Below are positions 1 to 6,751 of a stretch of DNA of 7,267 nucleotides, in pieces (within the stretch, counting starts at the first letter, position 1; every line of letters starts with the position of its first letter). Made by a program: the position numbers and the translations under genes. Under the pieces are notes generated by a model, which was not told where the DNA came from, did no database searches, and was given only the letters and a program-made list of their open reading frames with translations. Origin of the DNA: Coriobacteriales bacterium (GTDB lineage Bacteria > Actinomycetota > Coriobacteriia > Coriobacteriales > UBA8131); contig JAIRZP010000234.1 of the NCBI GenBank assembly GCA_031267175.1, positions 1 through 7,267 on the forward strand. Direction: 5' to 3'.

Positions 1-707
1 ATGGCCCCAAAATAGTGGTCCTCCAGCTCCTGGCCCTTACAGGGATCCACGCCAAAGAGCGTACGCCCGGTGAGCAGAAGGTCGAGGCGGTTTTGGTAAT
101 CCTCCTCCTTGATGAGGAAGTACTCCTGCTCCGGCCCTACGGTGGTGGCCACCGTGGCAGGCTCTTTGCCAAAGAGCGCCAGTATGCGCCGCACCTCGCG
201 CGCGAGCGCACCCATGGAGCGTAGCAGCGGGGTCTTCTTGTCGAGCGCCTCGCCCGTGTAACTCACAAAGGCCGTAGGGATGCAGAGCACCTCATCCTTG
301 ATAAAGGCGTAGCTCGTGGGGTCCCACGCGGTATAGCCACGGGCCTCAAAGGTGGCACGGATGCCTCCGGAGGGAAAGCTCGACGCGTCCGGCTCGCCGT
401 GGACCAGTTCCTTACCAGAGAAGGTGAATATGGCCGTGCCGTCGGGCTTGGGGGTTATGAAGCTGTCGTGCTTTTCGGAGGTAATGCCGGTGAGGGGCTG
501 AAACCAGTGCGTAAAATGTGTGGCACCGTGCTCGATGGCCCATTCCTTCATGGCATGTGCCACGGCATTGGCCAGGTCGATGTTGAGAGGATAGTCCTCC
601 TTGATGGTTTTGGAGAGTTCCTGATAGACAGGCCGGGGCAGCTTCTCCTGCATTATCTGGTCATTAAAGACCATACTTCCGTAATACTCACAGATTTCTT
701 CTGACAT
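1..707 (-). CDS. glnN: Glutamine synthetase type III, N-terminal part (cut by window edge)
   Basis: This gene encodes the ATP-dependent ligase that makes glutamine from glutamate and ammonia in the cytoplasm. I translated 235 codons from an ATG at 705-707; the rest lies beyond position 1. The usual type III length is about 700 residues, so roughly a third is present. Signatures seen are HFTHWFQPLTG (residues 64-74), EKHDSF (78-83), FSGKEL through DASSFPSGG (96-115), RATFEARGYTAWDP (117-130) and GPEQEYFLI (191-199). The two glutamates of the EQE motif are the expected metal and substrate ligands. These phrases are typical of the GlnN family and differ clearly from GSI and GSII. The start is supported by a strong AAAGGAG six bases upstream. 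The gene follows truB after 69 bases on the same strand, and is functionally separate from the upstream operon. No frame break is visible in the part present. Confidence 0.95.
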   Translation of the reverse strand, partial: MSEEICEYYGSMVFNDQIMQEKLPRPVYQELSKTIKEDYPLNIDLANAVAHAMKEWAIEHGATHFTHWFQPLTGITSEKHDSFITPKPDGTAIFTFSGKELVHGEPDASSFPSGGIRATFEARGYTAWDPTSYAFIKDEVLCIPTAFVSYTGEALDKKTPLLRSMGALAREVRRILALFGKEPATVATTVGPEQEYFLIKEEDYQNRLDLLLTGRTLFGVDPCKGQELEDHYFGA

Positions 708-713
708 CAGGTG

Positions 714-720
714 CTCCTTT
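714..720 (-). promoter_or_regulatory. Ribosome binding site of glnN
   Basis: AAAGGAG on the minus strand lies six bases before the ATG at 705-707. It is the best Shine-Dalgarno match in the window and fixes the glnN start. Confidence 0.8.
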
Positions 721-776
721 GCTGGTGGTTTCTGTGCTGTCTCTCGGGGTGTTGCCTCACACAGGACTCAGATTCT

Positions 777-1832
777 TTATTGTACCCCTGATGGCGCTTT
801 TGTGTGTGGAGAGGAAGCGGAGGGAAGAGCTACCCCACCGGGGATGACTATCCGGGGATGGGCAAAACCCGTGGAGGCGACCCCTTCATAGAGGGCGAGG
901 AGACGATCATCGCGCACGACGCTCATCAATAGGTGCGGCTCAGTTGAGGACGGCGTCAGGGCCTCTGGCTGGGCCAGAGCCGGCGGTACGACCGTATCAT
1001 CCTGCACACCCTCCCTCCCCTGCCCAAGGCTGGCGAGCTGCGCGGCGCTCAGCGTGAGGGTCCTGCCGTTTTTGACCCGCTCGGCCCGAACTGCATCTAT
1101 CCGTAGCTCGGGCAGGCCCAGCGCCGCCACGGGGTCGATGAAGGGGAGCGGTTCGCCTTCTTCCAAGCTATCCAGCGTGCAGGCCTGTTCAACACGCACC
1201 GAGCCCGAACGCAGGCGCCGGAGCTCACCCAGATGGGCGGCGGTGCCGAGCGCATCTCCCGTGTCACGGGCAAAGGAGCGCACATAAAAGCCCTTTGAGG
1301 TTGTGAGCTCGACGCGCCAGTAATCGCGCCCGCATTCCAGGAGTCTTGCCTCTTTCAGCTCCACCTCTCGCGGCTCCAGCTCAAGTGCCTTGCCCGCGCG
1401 TGCCGCCTTATACGAGGTGATACCACCCTGTTTGACTGCGGAATACGCGGGAGGCAGCTGCAAAACGGTGGCAGGCAGCCCCAGCCCGTCGAGGTAGCGC
1501 GTGGCAAAGTCCGCGTCTGCCACCCGGTCAGGCACCTCGCAGCTGCGGATGGCCTCCCCTTCGGCGTCGTCAGTCGTGGTTGCCGTGCCAAAGCAGATCT
1601 GAGCCTCATAGACCTTGATGCCGGACATGAGAAAGCGGGAAAGCCGCGTGGCAGGGCCAACACACATGAGCAACAGACCGCTTGCACCCGGATCAAGGGT
1701 ACCGGCATGGCCTATCCGACGCTCCTTTGTGAGCCGTCGGAGCGCATTGACCACGTCGTGCGAGGTCATGCCGCGGGGCTTGTCCAGTGCGAGGATCCCA
1801 GAGAGCCCGGTGGGTACGCGCCTGCGTGTCAC
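777..1832 (-). CDS. truB: tRNA pseudouridine(55) synthase TruB
   Basis: This gene encodes TruB, which isomerises uridine 55 in the T-loop of tRNAs to pseudouridine and also acts as a tRNA folding chaperone. The 351-residue product starts LDKPRGMTSHDVVN (16-29), then GHAGTLDPGASG (41-52) with the catalytic Asp47. Next come KVYEA (73-77) with the conserved active-site Tyr75, the TTTDDAEGE segment (85-93), PPAYSAVK (127-134) and the YVRSFARDTG segment (183-192). A TruB C-terminal domain follows from about residue 230. The protein is longer than the usual roughly 300 residues because of a low-complexity insert (about 270-300) and a Ser/Pro-rich tail. The start is a GTG at 1830-1832; an in-frame TGA lies just upstream, and a GGGGG tract is a modest ribosome site. 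It sits 21 bases after nrnA, as last gene of the operon; ribF, a common partner, is not found next to it. Confidence 0.96.
   Translation of the reverse strand: MTRRRVPTGLSGILALDKPRGMTSHDVVNALRRLTKERRIGHAGTLDPGASGLLLMCVGPATRLSRFLMSGIKVYEAQICFGTATTTDDAEGEAIRSCEVPDRVADADFATRYLDGLGLPATVLQLPPAYSAVKQGGITSYKAARAGKALELEPREVELKEARLLECGRDYWRVELTTSKGFYVRSFARDTGDALGTAAHLGELRRLRSGSVRVEQACTLDSLEEGEPLPFIDPVAALGLPELRIDAVRAERVKNGRTLTLSAAQLASLGQGREGVQDDTVVPPALAQPEALTPSSTEPHLLMSVVRDDRLLALYEGVASTGFAHPRIVIPGGVALPSASSPHTKAPSGVQ
779..784 (-). promoter_or_regulatory. Possible -10 element for glnN, overlapping the truB stop
   Basis: TACAAT (5 of 6 to TATAAT) reads on the minus strand across the last codons and stop of truB. 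It would place transcription start near 772, giving a glnN leader of about 65 bases. Only a poor -35 match (an ACACAC run near 802-807) lies at the right distance, so this is a weak prediction. The 708-776 gap itself shows no clear terminator, operator or riboswitch fold. Confidence 0.22.
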
Positions 1833-1853
1833 AGATACTCAGCCCCCGCTGCC

Positions 1854-2843
1854 TCACGTGCCGGCAGAAAGCCTGGCAGAAAGCTCACTCGCGAGCCCGC
1901 TTACTACGAGGGAAATGACCTCGTCCAGAGGCTGCTTCAGCGTAAGGCCGGCGGCTCCGGCGTGGCCTCCGCCGCCAAACCTGCTGGCAAAGGCACCCAC
2001 ATTAAAGGTATTTCGCGAGCGCAGGCTCGCGTGAATGCCCTTTGTGCCCTCATCACGAAAGAGCGCTGCCACCTCAACGCCCTTGATGGCGCGCAGGGTA
2101 GCGGGGAGTTGCTCGGTGGCATCGCGCTCGAGCCCCAAAGCCCGCAGGTCGTCCTCGAGAATGAAGGAGTAGGCCACGCTGCCGCCCCCGGAAAACTGTA
2201 TACGGTCGATCATCAAAGCCTCAAGACGCAGGGCTGAGAGTGTTCTGTTCTCGTAGACCAGCTCGCTCATACGGGCCGGGTCAACGCCGATGCCGATCAT
2301 CTCCGTGGCGTCGGCAAAGGCCGAGGCGTTGGTATTTCTGAAGGCAAAGCGGCCTGTGTCGGTCATGATGCCCACGTAGCAGTACGTGGCCATGGCAAGG
2401 GTCGGCTTTATGCCACTCGCCTTGATTATCCTCCAGATGACTGTGGCGGCAGCGGGGGCTGTGGCGTCGCCGATATAGTGGTTGGCGAATCCCTCGTAGT
2501 TGCTGTGGTGGTCTATGACGAGCGTGTCCCGTGCCACACCCAGGATACGCTCGGAGGTACCCAGGCGCTTGGCGGTGGACGCGTCAACCACGATAAAGAG
2601 GTCGGGAACCCCAGAGTACTCACTGGCCCGCACGAACTCGTACTCCGGCAGGAATCTGTAGAGCTCCGGTGCGGCGGAGTCCTGGCCAAGCAGGACGACA
2701 GCGTCCTTGCCGAGGGCGCGCAGCAGGCTGCGGAGCGCGAGGGCAGAGCCGATGGCGTCGCCATCAGGGTTGACATGCCCGGCGATGGCGATACTCTGAG
2801 CGCCCTCCATGACCTTGAGGGCTTCTTCCGGGGAGAGGCTCAT
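1854..2843 (-). CDS. nrnA: DHH/DHHA1 phosphoesterase, NrnA-like (nanoRNase / pAp phosphatase)
   Basis: This 329-residue protein belongs to the DHH family whose characterised members (Bacillus NrnA and relatives) degrade 2-5 nucleotide RNAs from the 5' end and dephosphorylate pAp to AMP with manganese. Motifs in order are HVNPDGDAIGS (23-33), VVDAS (85-89), the IDHH signature (110-113) and TDTGRFAFRNT in the middle of the protein. The DHHA1 glycine-rich motif GGGGHAGAAG (290-299) follows, for RNA substrate binding. All metal-binding residues expected for an active enzyme are present. Its ATG overlaps the rbfA stop by four bases (ATGA), with AGGAG at 2853-2857 as ribosome site, so it is probably translationally coupled to rbfA. 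The rbfA-DHH-truB order is common in Gram-positive bacteria. Whether nanoRNA or pAp, or a cyclic dinucleotide product, is the main substrate cannot be read from sequence. Confidence 0.92.
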   Translation of the reverse strand: MSLSPEEALKVMEGAQSIAIAGHVNPDGDAIGSALALRSLLRALGKDAVVLLGQDSAAPELYRFLPEYEFVRASEYSGVPDLFIVVDASTAKRLGTSERILGVARDTLVIDHHSNYEGFANHYIGDATAPAAATVIWRIIKASGIKPTLAMATYCYVGIMTDTGRFAFRNTNASAFADATEMIGIGVDPARMSELVYENRTLSALRLEALMIDRIQFSGGGSVAYSFILEDDLRALGLERDATEQLPATLRAIKGVEVAALFRDEGTKGIHASLRSRNTFNVGAFASRFGGGGHAGAAGLTLKQPLDEVISLVVSGLASELSARLSAGT

Positions 2844-3184
2844 CGATCCTCACTCCTGAAATACGCGTCTATGTCCTGGGCGTGGTCTATGCCGGTGTCG
2901 ATGACGAACCTGAGTTCCGGAGTAACCCGCCACCCCAACTCGTGGCCGAGCAGGGTTCGCAGGCGTCCTTTGGCGCTTTCGAGGCCCGCCAGCGTGCTGT
3001 CGTAGTGCCCCGGAGAGCTGCTCACCAGCACGGTGGCCACGCTGCGATCCTTGGACACCCGCACCTCGGTGACGGTTATCAGTTCAAGGCGCGGGTCGGA
3101 GAACTCCGTCAGCAGGAGAGAGGCGAGAGCGGCGCGGGCCGTCTCGTTGACTTTTCTGGATGCCGCTGAGTGTCTCTCCGCCAT
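2840..3184 (-). CDS. rbfA: 30S ribosome-binding factor RbfA
   Basis: RbfA is a small KH-fold protein that binds the immature 30S subunit near the 5' end helix of 16S rRNA, helps late maturation, and is needed for cold adaptation in well-studied bacteria. The 114-residue product has the family's usual length. Visible family features are the FSDPRL segment (28-33), ITVTEVRVSKD (36-46), the GLESAKGRLRTLLG helix (67-80) and TPELRFVID (88-96). It starts six bases after the infB stop; its ribosome site, AGAGG at 3196-3200, lies inside the end of infB. Its stop overlaps the start of nrnA. The protein is cytoplasmic and has no membrane segment or signal peptide. Confidence 0.95.
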   Translation of the reverse strand: MAERHSAASRKVNETARAALASLLLTEFSDPRLELITVTEVRVSKDRSVATVLVSSSPGHYDSTLAGLESAKGRLRTLLGHELGWRVTPELRFVIDTGIDHAQDIDAYFRSEDR

Positions 3185-3190
3185 GTCTGT

Positions 3191-6100
3191 CTATGCCTCT
3201 CTTACCACTTCGGTGATTTTGAAGGTCTCGAGGGTATCGCCTGGCTTGATGTCCTGGTAGCCCTCGATGCCAATGCCGCACTCATAGCCTGCCTTGACGC
3301 TCTTGACATCGTCCTTAAAGCGGCGAAGCGAGGCGATAGTGCCCTCGTGGATTATCAGGCTGTCGCGGATGATGCGGATCCTATCGTCGCGGCCTATCTC
3401 CCCTTCTTCTACGAGACAGCCTGCGATGGTCCCCAGCTTGGGCACCTTGAAGGTTTCGCGTACCTCGGCCAGGCCGGTGTCCTCCTCCACGATCTCGGGA
3501 GCCAGCAGGCCCACGCGGGCCGCGTTGATATCCTCGATGGCCTGATAGATTATCTTGTAGGTCTTGATCTCCACCTCTTCCCTGACTGCCATCTGCCGGG
3601 CCTTGGCCGTGGGACGCACGTTAAAGCCGATGATGACCGCGTTGGAGGCGGCAGCCAGGATAACGTCGGTCTCGGTAACGCCGCCAACGGCGGAGTGGAT
3701 GATGTTGATGCGCACCTCACTCTGATCCATCTTTGCCAGAGCGTCTCCCAGTGCCTCTATAGAGCCCTGTACGTCTGCCTTGACGATGAGATTGAGCTCA
3801 CTGAGCTTGTCCTGCTCAATATGGCTGAAGAGGTTCTCCAGGGTGATGCGCTGCTTGTTCTGCTGCTCGGCCATGCGTCGCCTGAGCGAGCGATCCTCAG
3901 CGAGATTGCGCGCGCTACGCTCCTCGGCAAAGACCCTGAAGTCATCGCCGGCATCGGGCACGGAGTTGAGGCCGATAATCTCCACGGGGTCAGAAGGTCT
4001 TGCCTCGGCAACATTCTCGCCCACCGGGTTGATGAGGGCGCGCACGCGTCCGTAGCTCGTACCCATGACTATGGCGTCGCCCACCTGTATGGTACCGCGC
4101 TGCACGAGCACCGTGGCCACCGGGCCGCGTCCCCTGTCGAGCTTGGCCTCGATAACAAAGCCGGAGGCAAGGGCGTTGGGGTTTGCCCGGAGTTCGAGAA
4201 CATCGGCCTGCAGGATAATGGCCTCCAAGAGCTCGTCGATATTGATGCGCTTCTTTGCCGAGACCTCCACAAACATATTCTGGCCGCCCCATTCCTCCGG
4301 CACAATGCCGTGCTCGGAGAGCTCCTGGCGGGCACGCTCCGGCGTGGCCCCGGGCTTGTCTATCTTATTGATGGCCACCACCAGGGGTACGCCAGCCGCC
4401 TCGGCATGGTTGATGGCCTCGATAGTCTGAGGCATGACGCCGTCGTCTGCGGCCACGACGAGAACCACGACATCGGTGATACGCGCGCCGCGGGCCCGCA
4501 TGGCGGTAAAGGCCTCATGGCCAGGGGTGTCGATGAAGGTTATCTGTCGGCCCTTGCTGTGTACGACCGACGCGCCGATGTGTTGGGTAATGCCGCCTGC
4601 CTCGGAAGCGATGACCTCGGTCTCGCGAATGGCATCCAGGAGGGAGGTCTTGCCGTGGTCAACGTGTCCCATGACCGTGACCACCGGTGGTCTGGGCAGC
4701 AGCTTGTCGGGGGCGTCGCTTATCTGTACCACGTATTCCTCCTCCGGCGAGACGATACGGATCTTGCGCTCCAGGTCGTCTGCGATAAGCTCGATGAGCT
4801 CGTCGCCCATGGTCTGCGTAACGGTAAGCGGGCTTCCGAGCAAAAAGAGCCGCTTGACCACATCATTGGAAGCAACGCCCAGGATATCGGAGAACTCCTG
4901 CACCGAGGCGCCGGTGGGAATCTCGGCTACCGAGGAGTCCAGAACCAGCACGGGATCCAGCCCCCGCTCGATGGCCACCAGCTCGGCGCGCTCCTTGGCC
5001 TCTGCCTCGCGCTTTTCCTTGCGCTTCTTGCGGCGTCCGCCGCCTTCATCATCGGCAGCCTTGACGGCAGCACGGGCCTCTGCGAGAACCTTCTCGCGTT
5101 GCAGTATCTCAGCGGCAATGGCCATCTGTCGGTAACGGGCGTCCTCGGAGGCATCGTCGTCCTCGTATATGTCGGTCGTCGGCACCTCAAACTGTTTGCG
5201 GACTTCCTTGGCCTTGCGACTACGGCCGGCACCCTCACCGGGCTCATGCTCGCCGGTGTCACGGCCCTTACGCCCCTTGCCCTTACGGCTGCCCCGGCCC
5301 TCGCTTTCGGGCTCAACGGGCATACCGATGTCGCCTTTGGCTGCTTTTTGCTGCAGGGGCTGCTCACGGGCCTGATCGTCCGCGCTGGCGCTCGAACCCT
5401 CGGCCTGCATACTGCCTTTTGCCCGCGTCTTGCCCGGTTTGCCCGCGGCGGCAGCCTCGCCAGCAGTGGCGCGGCCCGCCTTGCCGCCTGCGGTCGCCTT
5501 TGCCTTGCGCTCCTCTTTGAGAGACGCCTTCTCGGCATCTATGCGGCTCTGTTCCGCCGCAATCCGCGAAAGCAGGCCACTGAAGGCAGAAGGTGCCTTC
5601 TTTATGGTTGCGGCCCTGTCCGCGGTCTTCTTCTGTTCTGTTGCCGGTGCAGCTGCCTGATCTGCTTTCGATGCCGTAGCCGGGGCTTTGTCCGTCGAGG
5701 CCGCTCGCACGGCCGCCTCCGCACCGCTCTGTTGCTCTTCAGAACCACTGGCTTCTTCGCTGCCCTCGTCCTCGCTTGACGCCTCGCCTGACACCTCGCT
5801 CGCCTCGGCGGATACCTCGTCGGATGCTTCGCTTAACGGGGAGAGAGCTTGTATCTCTGGCGCCTTGGGCACCTCAGCCTCAGAAGCCGGAGAAGCGCTG
5901 ACAACGGCCGCTTCTATTGTGTCGTCGGCATTGTCACCCGCTGGCGCTGCTGCGACAGCTTCCTCAGCACGCTGCTCCTTGTCGGCAACGCTGATTCCCG
6001 CAAACGCTTCCGCGGCACCTTCAACAGAAGCTGCTCCGGTCGCAGTGCCCTGCTCCTGGTTGAGCTGCGTCTTGCGCTGGGCGCGTTCCTTTTCTGCTGC

Positions 6101-6367
6101 CGCGGCCTTTGCTGCCGCCTCTTCCTCGCGGCGTTTGCGCTCTGCTGCGGCCTTTGCCGCGGCCTCGGCTTTTCTGGCTTCCTCGGCCTCCGCCTGCTTC
6201 TCGGCAATCTCCGGCCCCAGATGCTTACGAACCTTGTCCACATAGGCATCAACCAGCGTGGAGGAATGGCCCTTGGCGGGTATCTTCATCTCCTCCAGGT
6301 GTACGAGCAGCTCCTTGCTGCTCATGCCAAACTCCTTGGCCAACTCATGTACTCTGGTCACTGCCAT
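3191..6367 (-). CDS. infB: Translation initiation factor IF-2, long form
   Basis: IF2 is the GTPase that brings formyl-Met-tRNA to the 30S subunit and promotes 50S joining. The product is 1058 residues, against about 720 in Bacillus and 890 in E. coli. Residues 1-50 form an IF2_N helix domain (MAVTRVHELAKEFGMSSKEL). Residues 52-480 are a low-complexity linker. A second IF2_N-like domain is at about 480-535. The G domain has GHVDHGKT (567-574), GGITQHIGA (591-599), DTPGH (613-617), NKID (667-670) and SAK (703-705). A beta-barrel domain starts near 733, then domain III near 855 and the initiator-tRNA-binding C-terminal domain from about 965. The start is the ATG at 6365-6367, with GGAG at 6372-6375. 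An upstream in-frame ATG at 6463 would add 32 unrelated residues and lies inside ylxR, so I rejected it. The gene is 14 bases after ylxR; no ylxQ lies between. Confidence 0.97.
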   Translation of the reverse strand: MAVTRVHELAKEFGMSSKELLVHLEEMKIPAKGHSSTLVDAYVDKVRKHLGPEIAEKQAEAEEARKAEAAAKAAAERKRREEEAAAKAAAAEKERAQRKTQLNQEQGTATGAASVEGAAEAFAGISVADKEQRAEEAVAAAPAGDNADDTIEAAVVSASPASEAEVPKAPEIQALSPLSEASDEVSAEASEVSGEASSEDEGSEEASGSEEQQSGAEAAVRAASTDKAPATASKADQAAAPATEQKKTADRAATIKKAPSAFSGLLSRIAAEQSRIDAEKASLKEERKAKATAGGKAGRATAGEAAAAGKPGKTRAKGSMQAEGSSASADDQAREQPLQQKAAKGDIGMPVEPESEGRGSRKGKGRKGRDTGEHEPGEGAGRSRKAKEVRKQFEVPTTDIYEDDDASEDARYRQMAIAAEILQREKVLAEARAAVKAADDEGGGRRKKRKEKREAEAKERAELVAIERGLDPVLVLDSSVAEIPTGASVQEFSDILGVASNDVVKRLFLLGSPLTVTQTMGDELIELIADDLERKIRIVSPEEEYVVQISDAPDKLLPRPPVVTVMGHVDHGKTSLLDAIRETEVIASEAGGITQHIGASVVHSKGRQITFIDTPGHEAFTAMRARGARITDVVVLVVAADDGVMPQTIEAINHAEAAGVPLVVAINKIDKPGATPERARQELSEHGIVPEEWGGQNMFVEVSAKKRINIDELLEAIILQADVLELRANPNALASGFVIEAKLDRGRGPVATVLVQRGTIQVGDAIVMGTSYGRVRALINPVGENVAEARPSDPVEIIGLNSVPDAGDDFRVFAEERSARNLAEDRSLRRRMAEQQNKQRITLENLFSHIEQDKLSELNLIVKADVQGSIEALGDALAKMDQSEVRINIIHSAVGGVTETDVILAAASNAVIIGFNVRPTAKARQMAVREEVEIKTYKIIYQAIEDINAARVGLLAPEIVEEDTGLAEVRETFKVPKLGTIAGCLVEEGEIGRDDRIRIIRDSLIIHEGTIASLRRFKDDVKSVKAGYECGIGIEGYQDIKPGDTLETFKITEVVREA
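5733..5840 (-). repeat. Acidic Ser/Glu/Ala low-complexity tract in the IF2 linker
   Basis: About 36 codons (residues 176-212 of IF2) encode degenerate short units of the form EAS, EVS and EAS again, rich in Ser, Glu, Ala and Asp. The DNA shows matching loose repeats of a GCCTCG/ACCTCG type on the plus strand. It is probably a disordered acidic spacer, and might vary in length between strains. Confidence 0.6.
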
Positions 6368-6371
6368 GTTG

Positions 6372-6375
6372 CTCC
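6372..6375 (-). promoter_or_regulatory. Ribosome binding site of infB
   Basis: GGAG (within ACGGAGC) lies four bases before the ATG at 6365-6367, in the 14-base gap after ylxR. It decides the start of infB in favour of the MAVTRVHEL form over the longer upstream reading. Confidence 0.6.
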
Positions 6376-6381
6376 GTCCCT

Positions 6382-6744
6382 CTATACCTTCTGCCCCTGC
6401 GTGGCGCAGAAGGCCTTGAATTCGCCGTGCAGACGCTGATAGTCCTCGCCGGTAAGCTGGCACTTCAGTGCCGCGCCCAGGCGCGCCCGCTTTTCAGCCG
6501 CACCAAAGCATTCCTCTCTGGCGCAGAGGTAGGCTCCTCGTCCCTTGGCACGACCGCTGGGGTCGCACGCAATACTGCCATCCTTGCCGCGCACAAAACG
6601 GACCAGGCTGCCTTTGGCATCGCTGGCACCGCAGGCCACACAGCGGCGCTGGGGGAGACGACGCCCAGTAGCGGCACCATCCTCATGCCCAACCGCTTTT
6701 GTGTCCTTGCTCATGCTTGCCCGTTCTGGCTTGTTCTTGCTCAC
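6382..6744 (-). CDS. ylxR: YlxR family RNA-binding protein (RnpM)
   Basis: YlxR proteins are small basic RNA-binding proteins encoded beside nusA; the Bacillus member, renamed RnpM, binds RNase P RNA and modulates the enzyme. Using the GTG at 6742-6744 the product is 120 residues. The family core begins at about residue 31 with PQRRCVACG (31-39), continues with SLVRFVRGKDG (46-56) and GRGAYLCAREEC (68-79), and ends in a basic helix around 83-95. Cysteines 35, 38, 74 and 79 form the pattern seen in many members. An alternative ATG at 6712-6714 gives 110 residues and the same core. Neither has a strong ribosome site. I prefer the GTG because it is seven bases after the nusA stop, but the choice is uncertain. 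The extra N-terminal 30 residues before the core are unlike the shorter (about 90 residue) typical form. Confidence 0.9.
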   Translation of the reverse strand: MSKNKPERASMSKDTKAVGHEDGAATGRRLPQRRCVACGASDAKGSLVRFVRGKDGSIACDPSGRAKGRGAYLCAREECFGAAEKRARLGAALKCQLTGEDYQRLHGEFKAFCATQGQKV

Positions 6745-6751
6745 GTTATGC

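Noticed and set aside
50..180. An 11-base repeat GCCAAAGAGCG seen twice in glnN
   Set aside because: Both copies encode similar Leu-Phe-Gly stretches in frame; coding coincidence explains them better than a functional repeat.
719..770. Possible terminator hairpin between truB and glnN
   Set aside because: Only four-base stems (GTGT/ACAC around a six-base loop, and a distant CTGTG/CACAG pair) can be drawn, and no T-run follows on the minus strand.
3170..5779. An open frame of 869 codons on the plus strand opposite infB
   Set aside because: It lies fully antisense to the unmistakable infB and rbfA coding sequence. Its translation is rich in Leu, Gly, His and Asp with no domain, as expected when a GC-rich gene with strong codon bias is read on the other strand. 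There is no credible ribosome site.
6368..6463. A longer IF2 starting at 6463 with 32 extra residues
   Set aside because: The extra part overlaps the end of ylxR in another frame, and the conserved IF2 N-terminus begins exactly at the ATG at 6367, which has a ribosome site.
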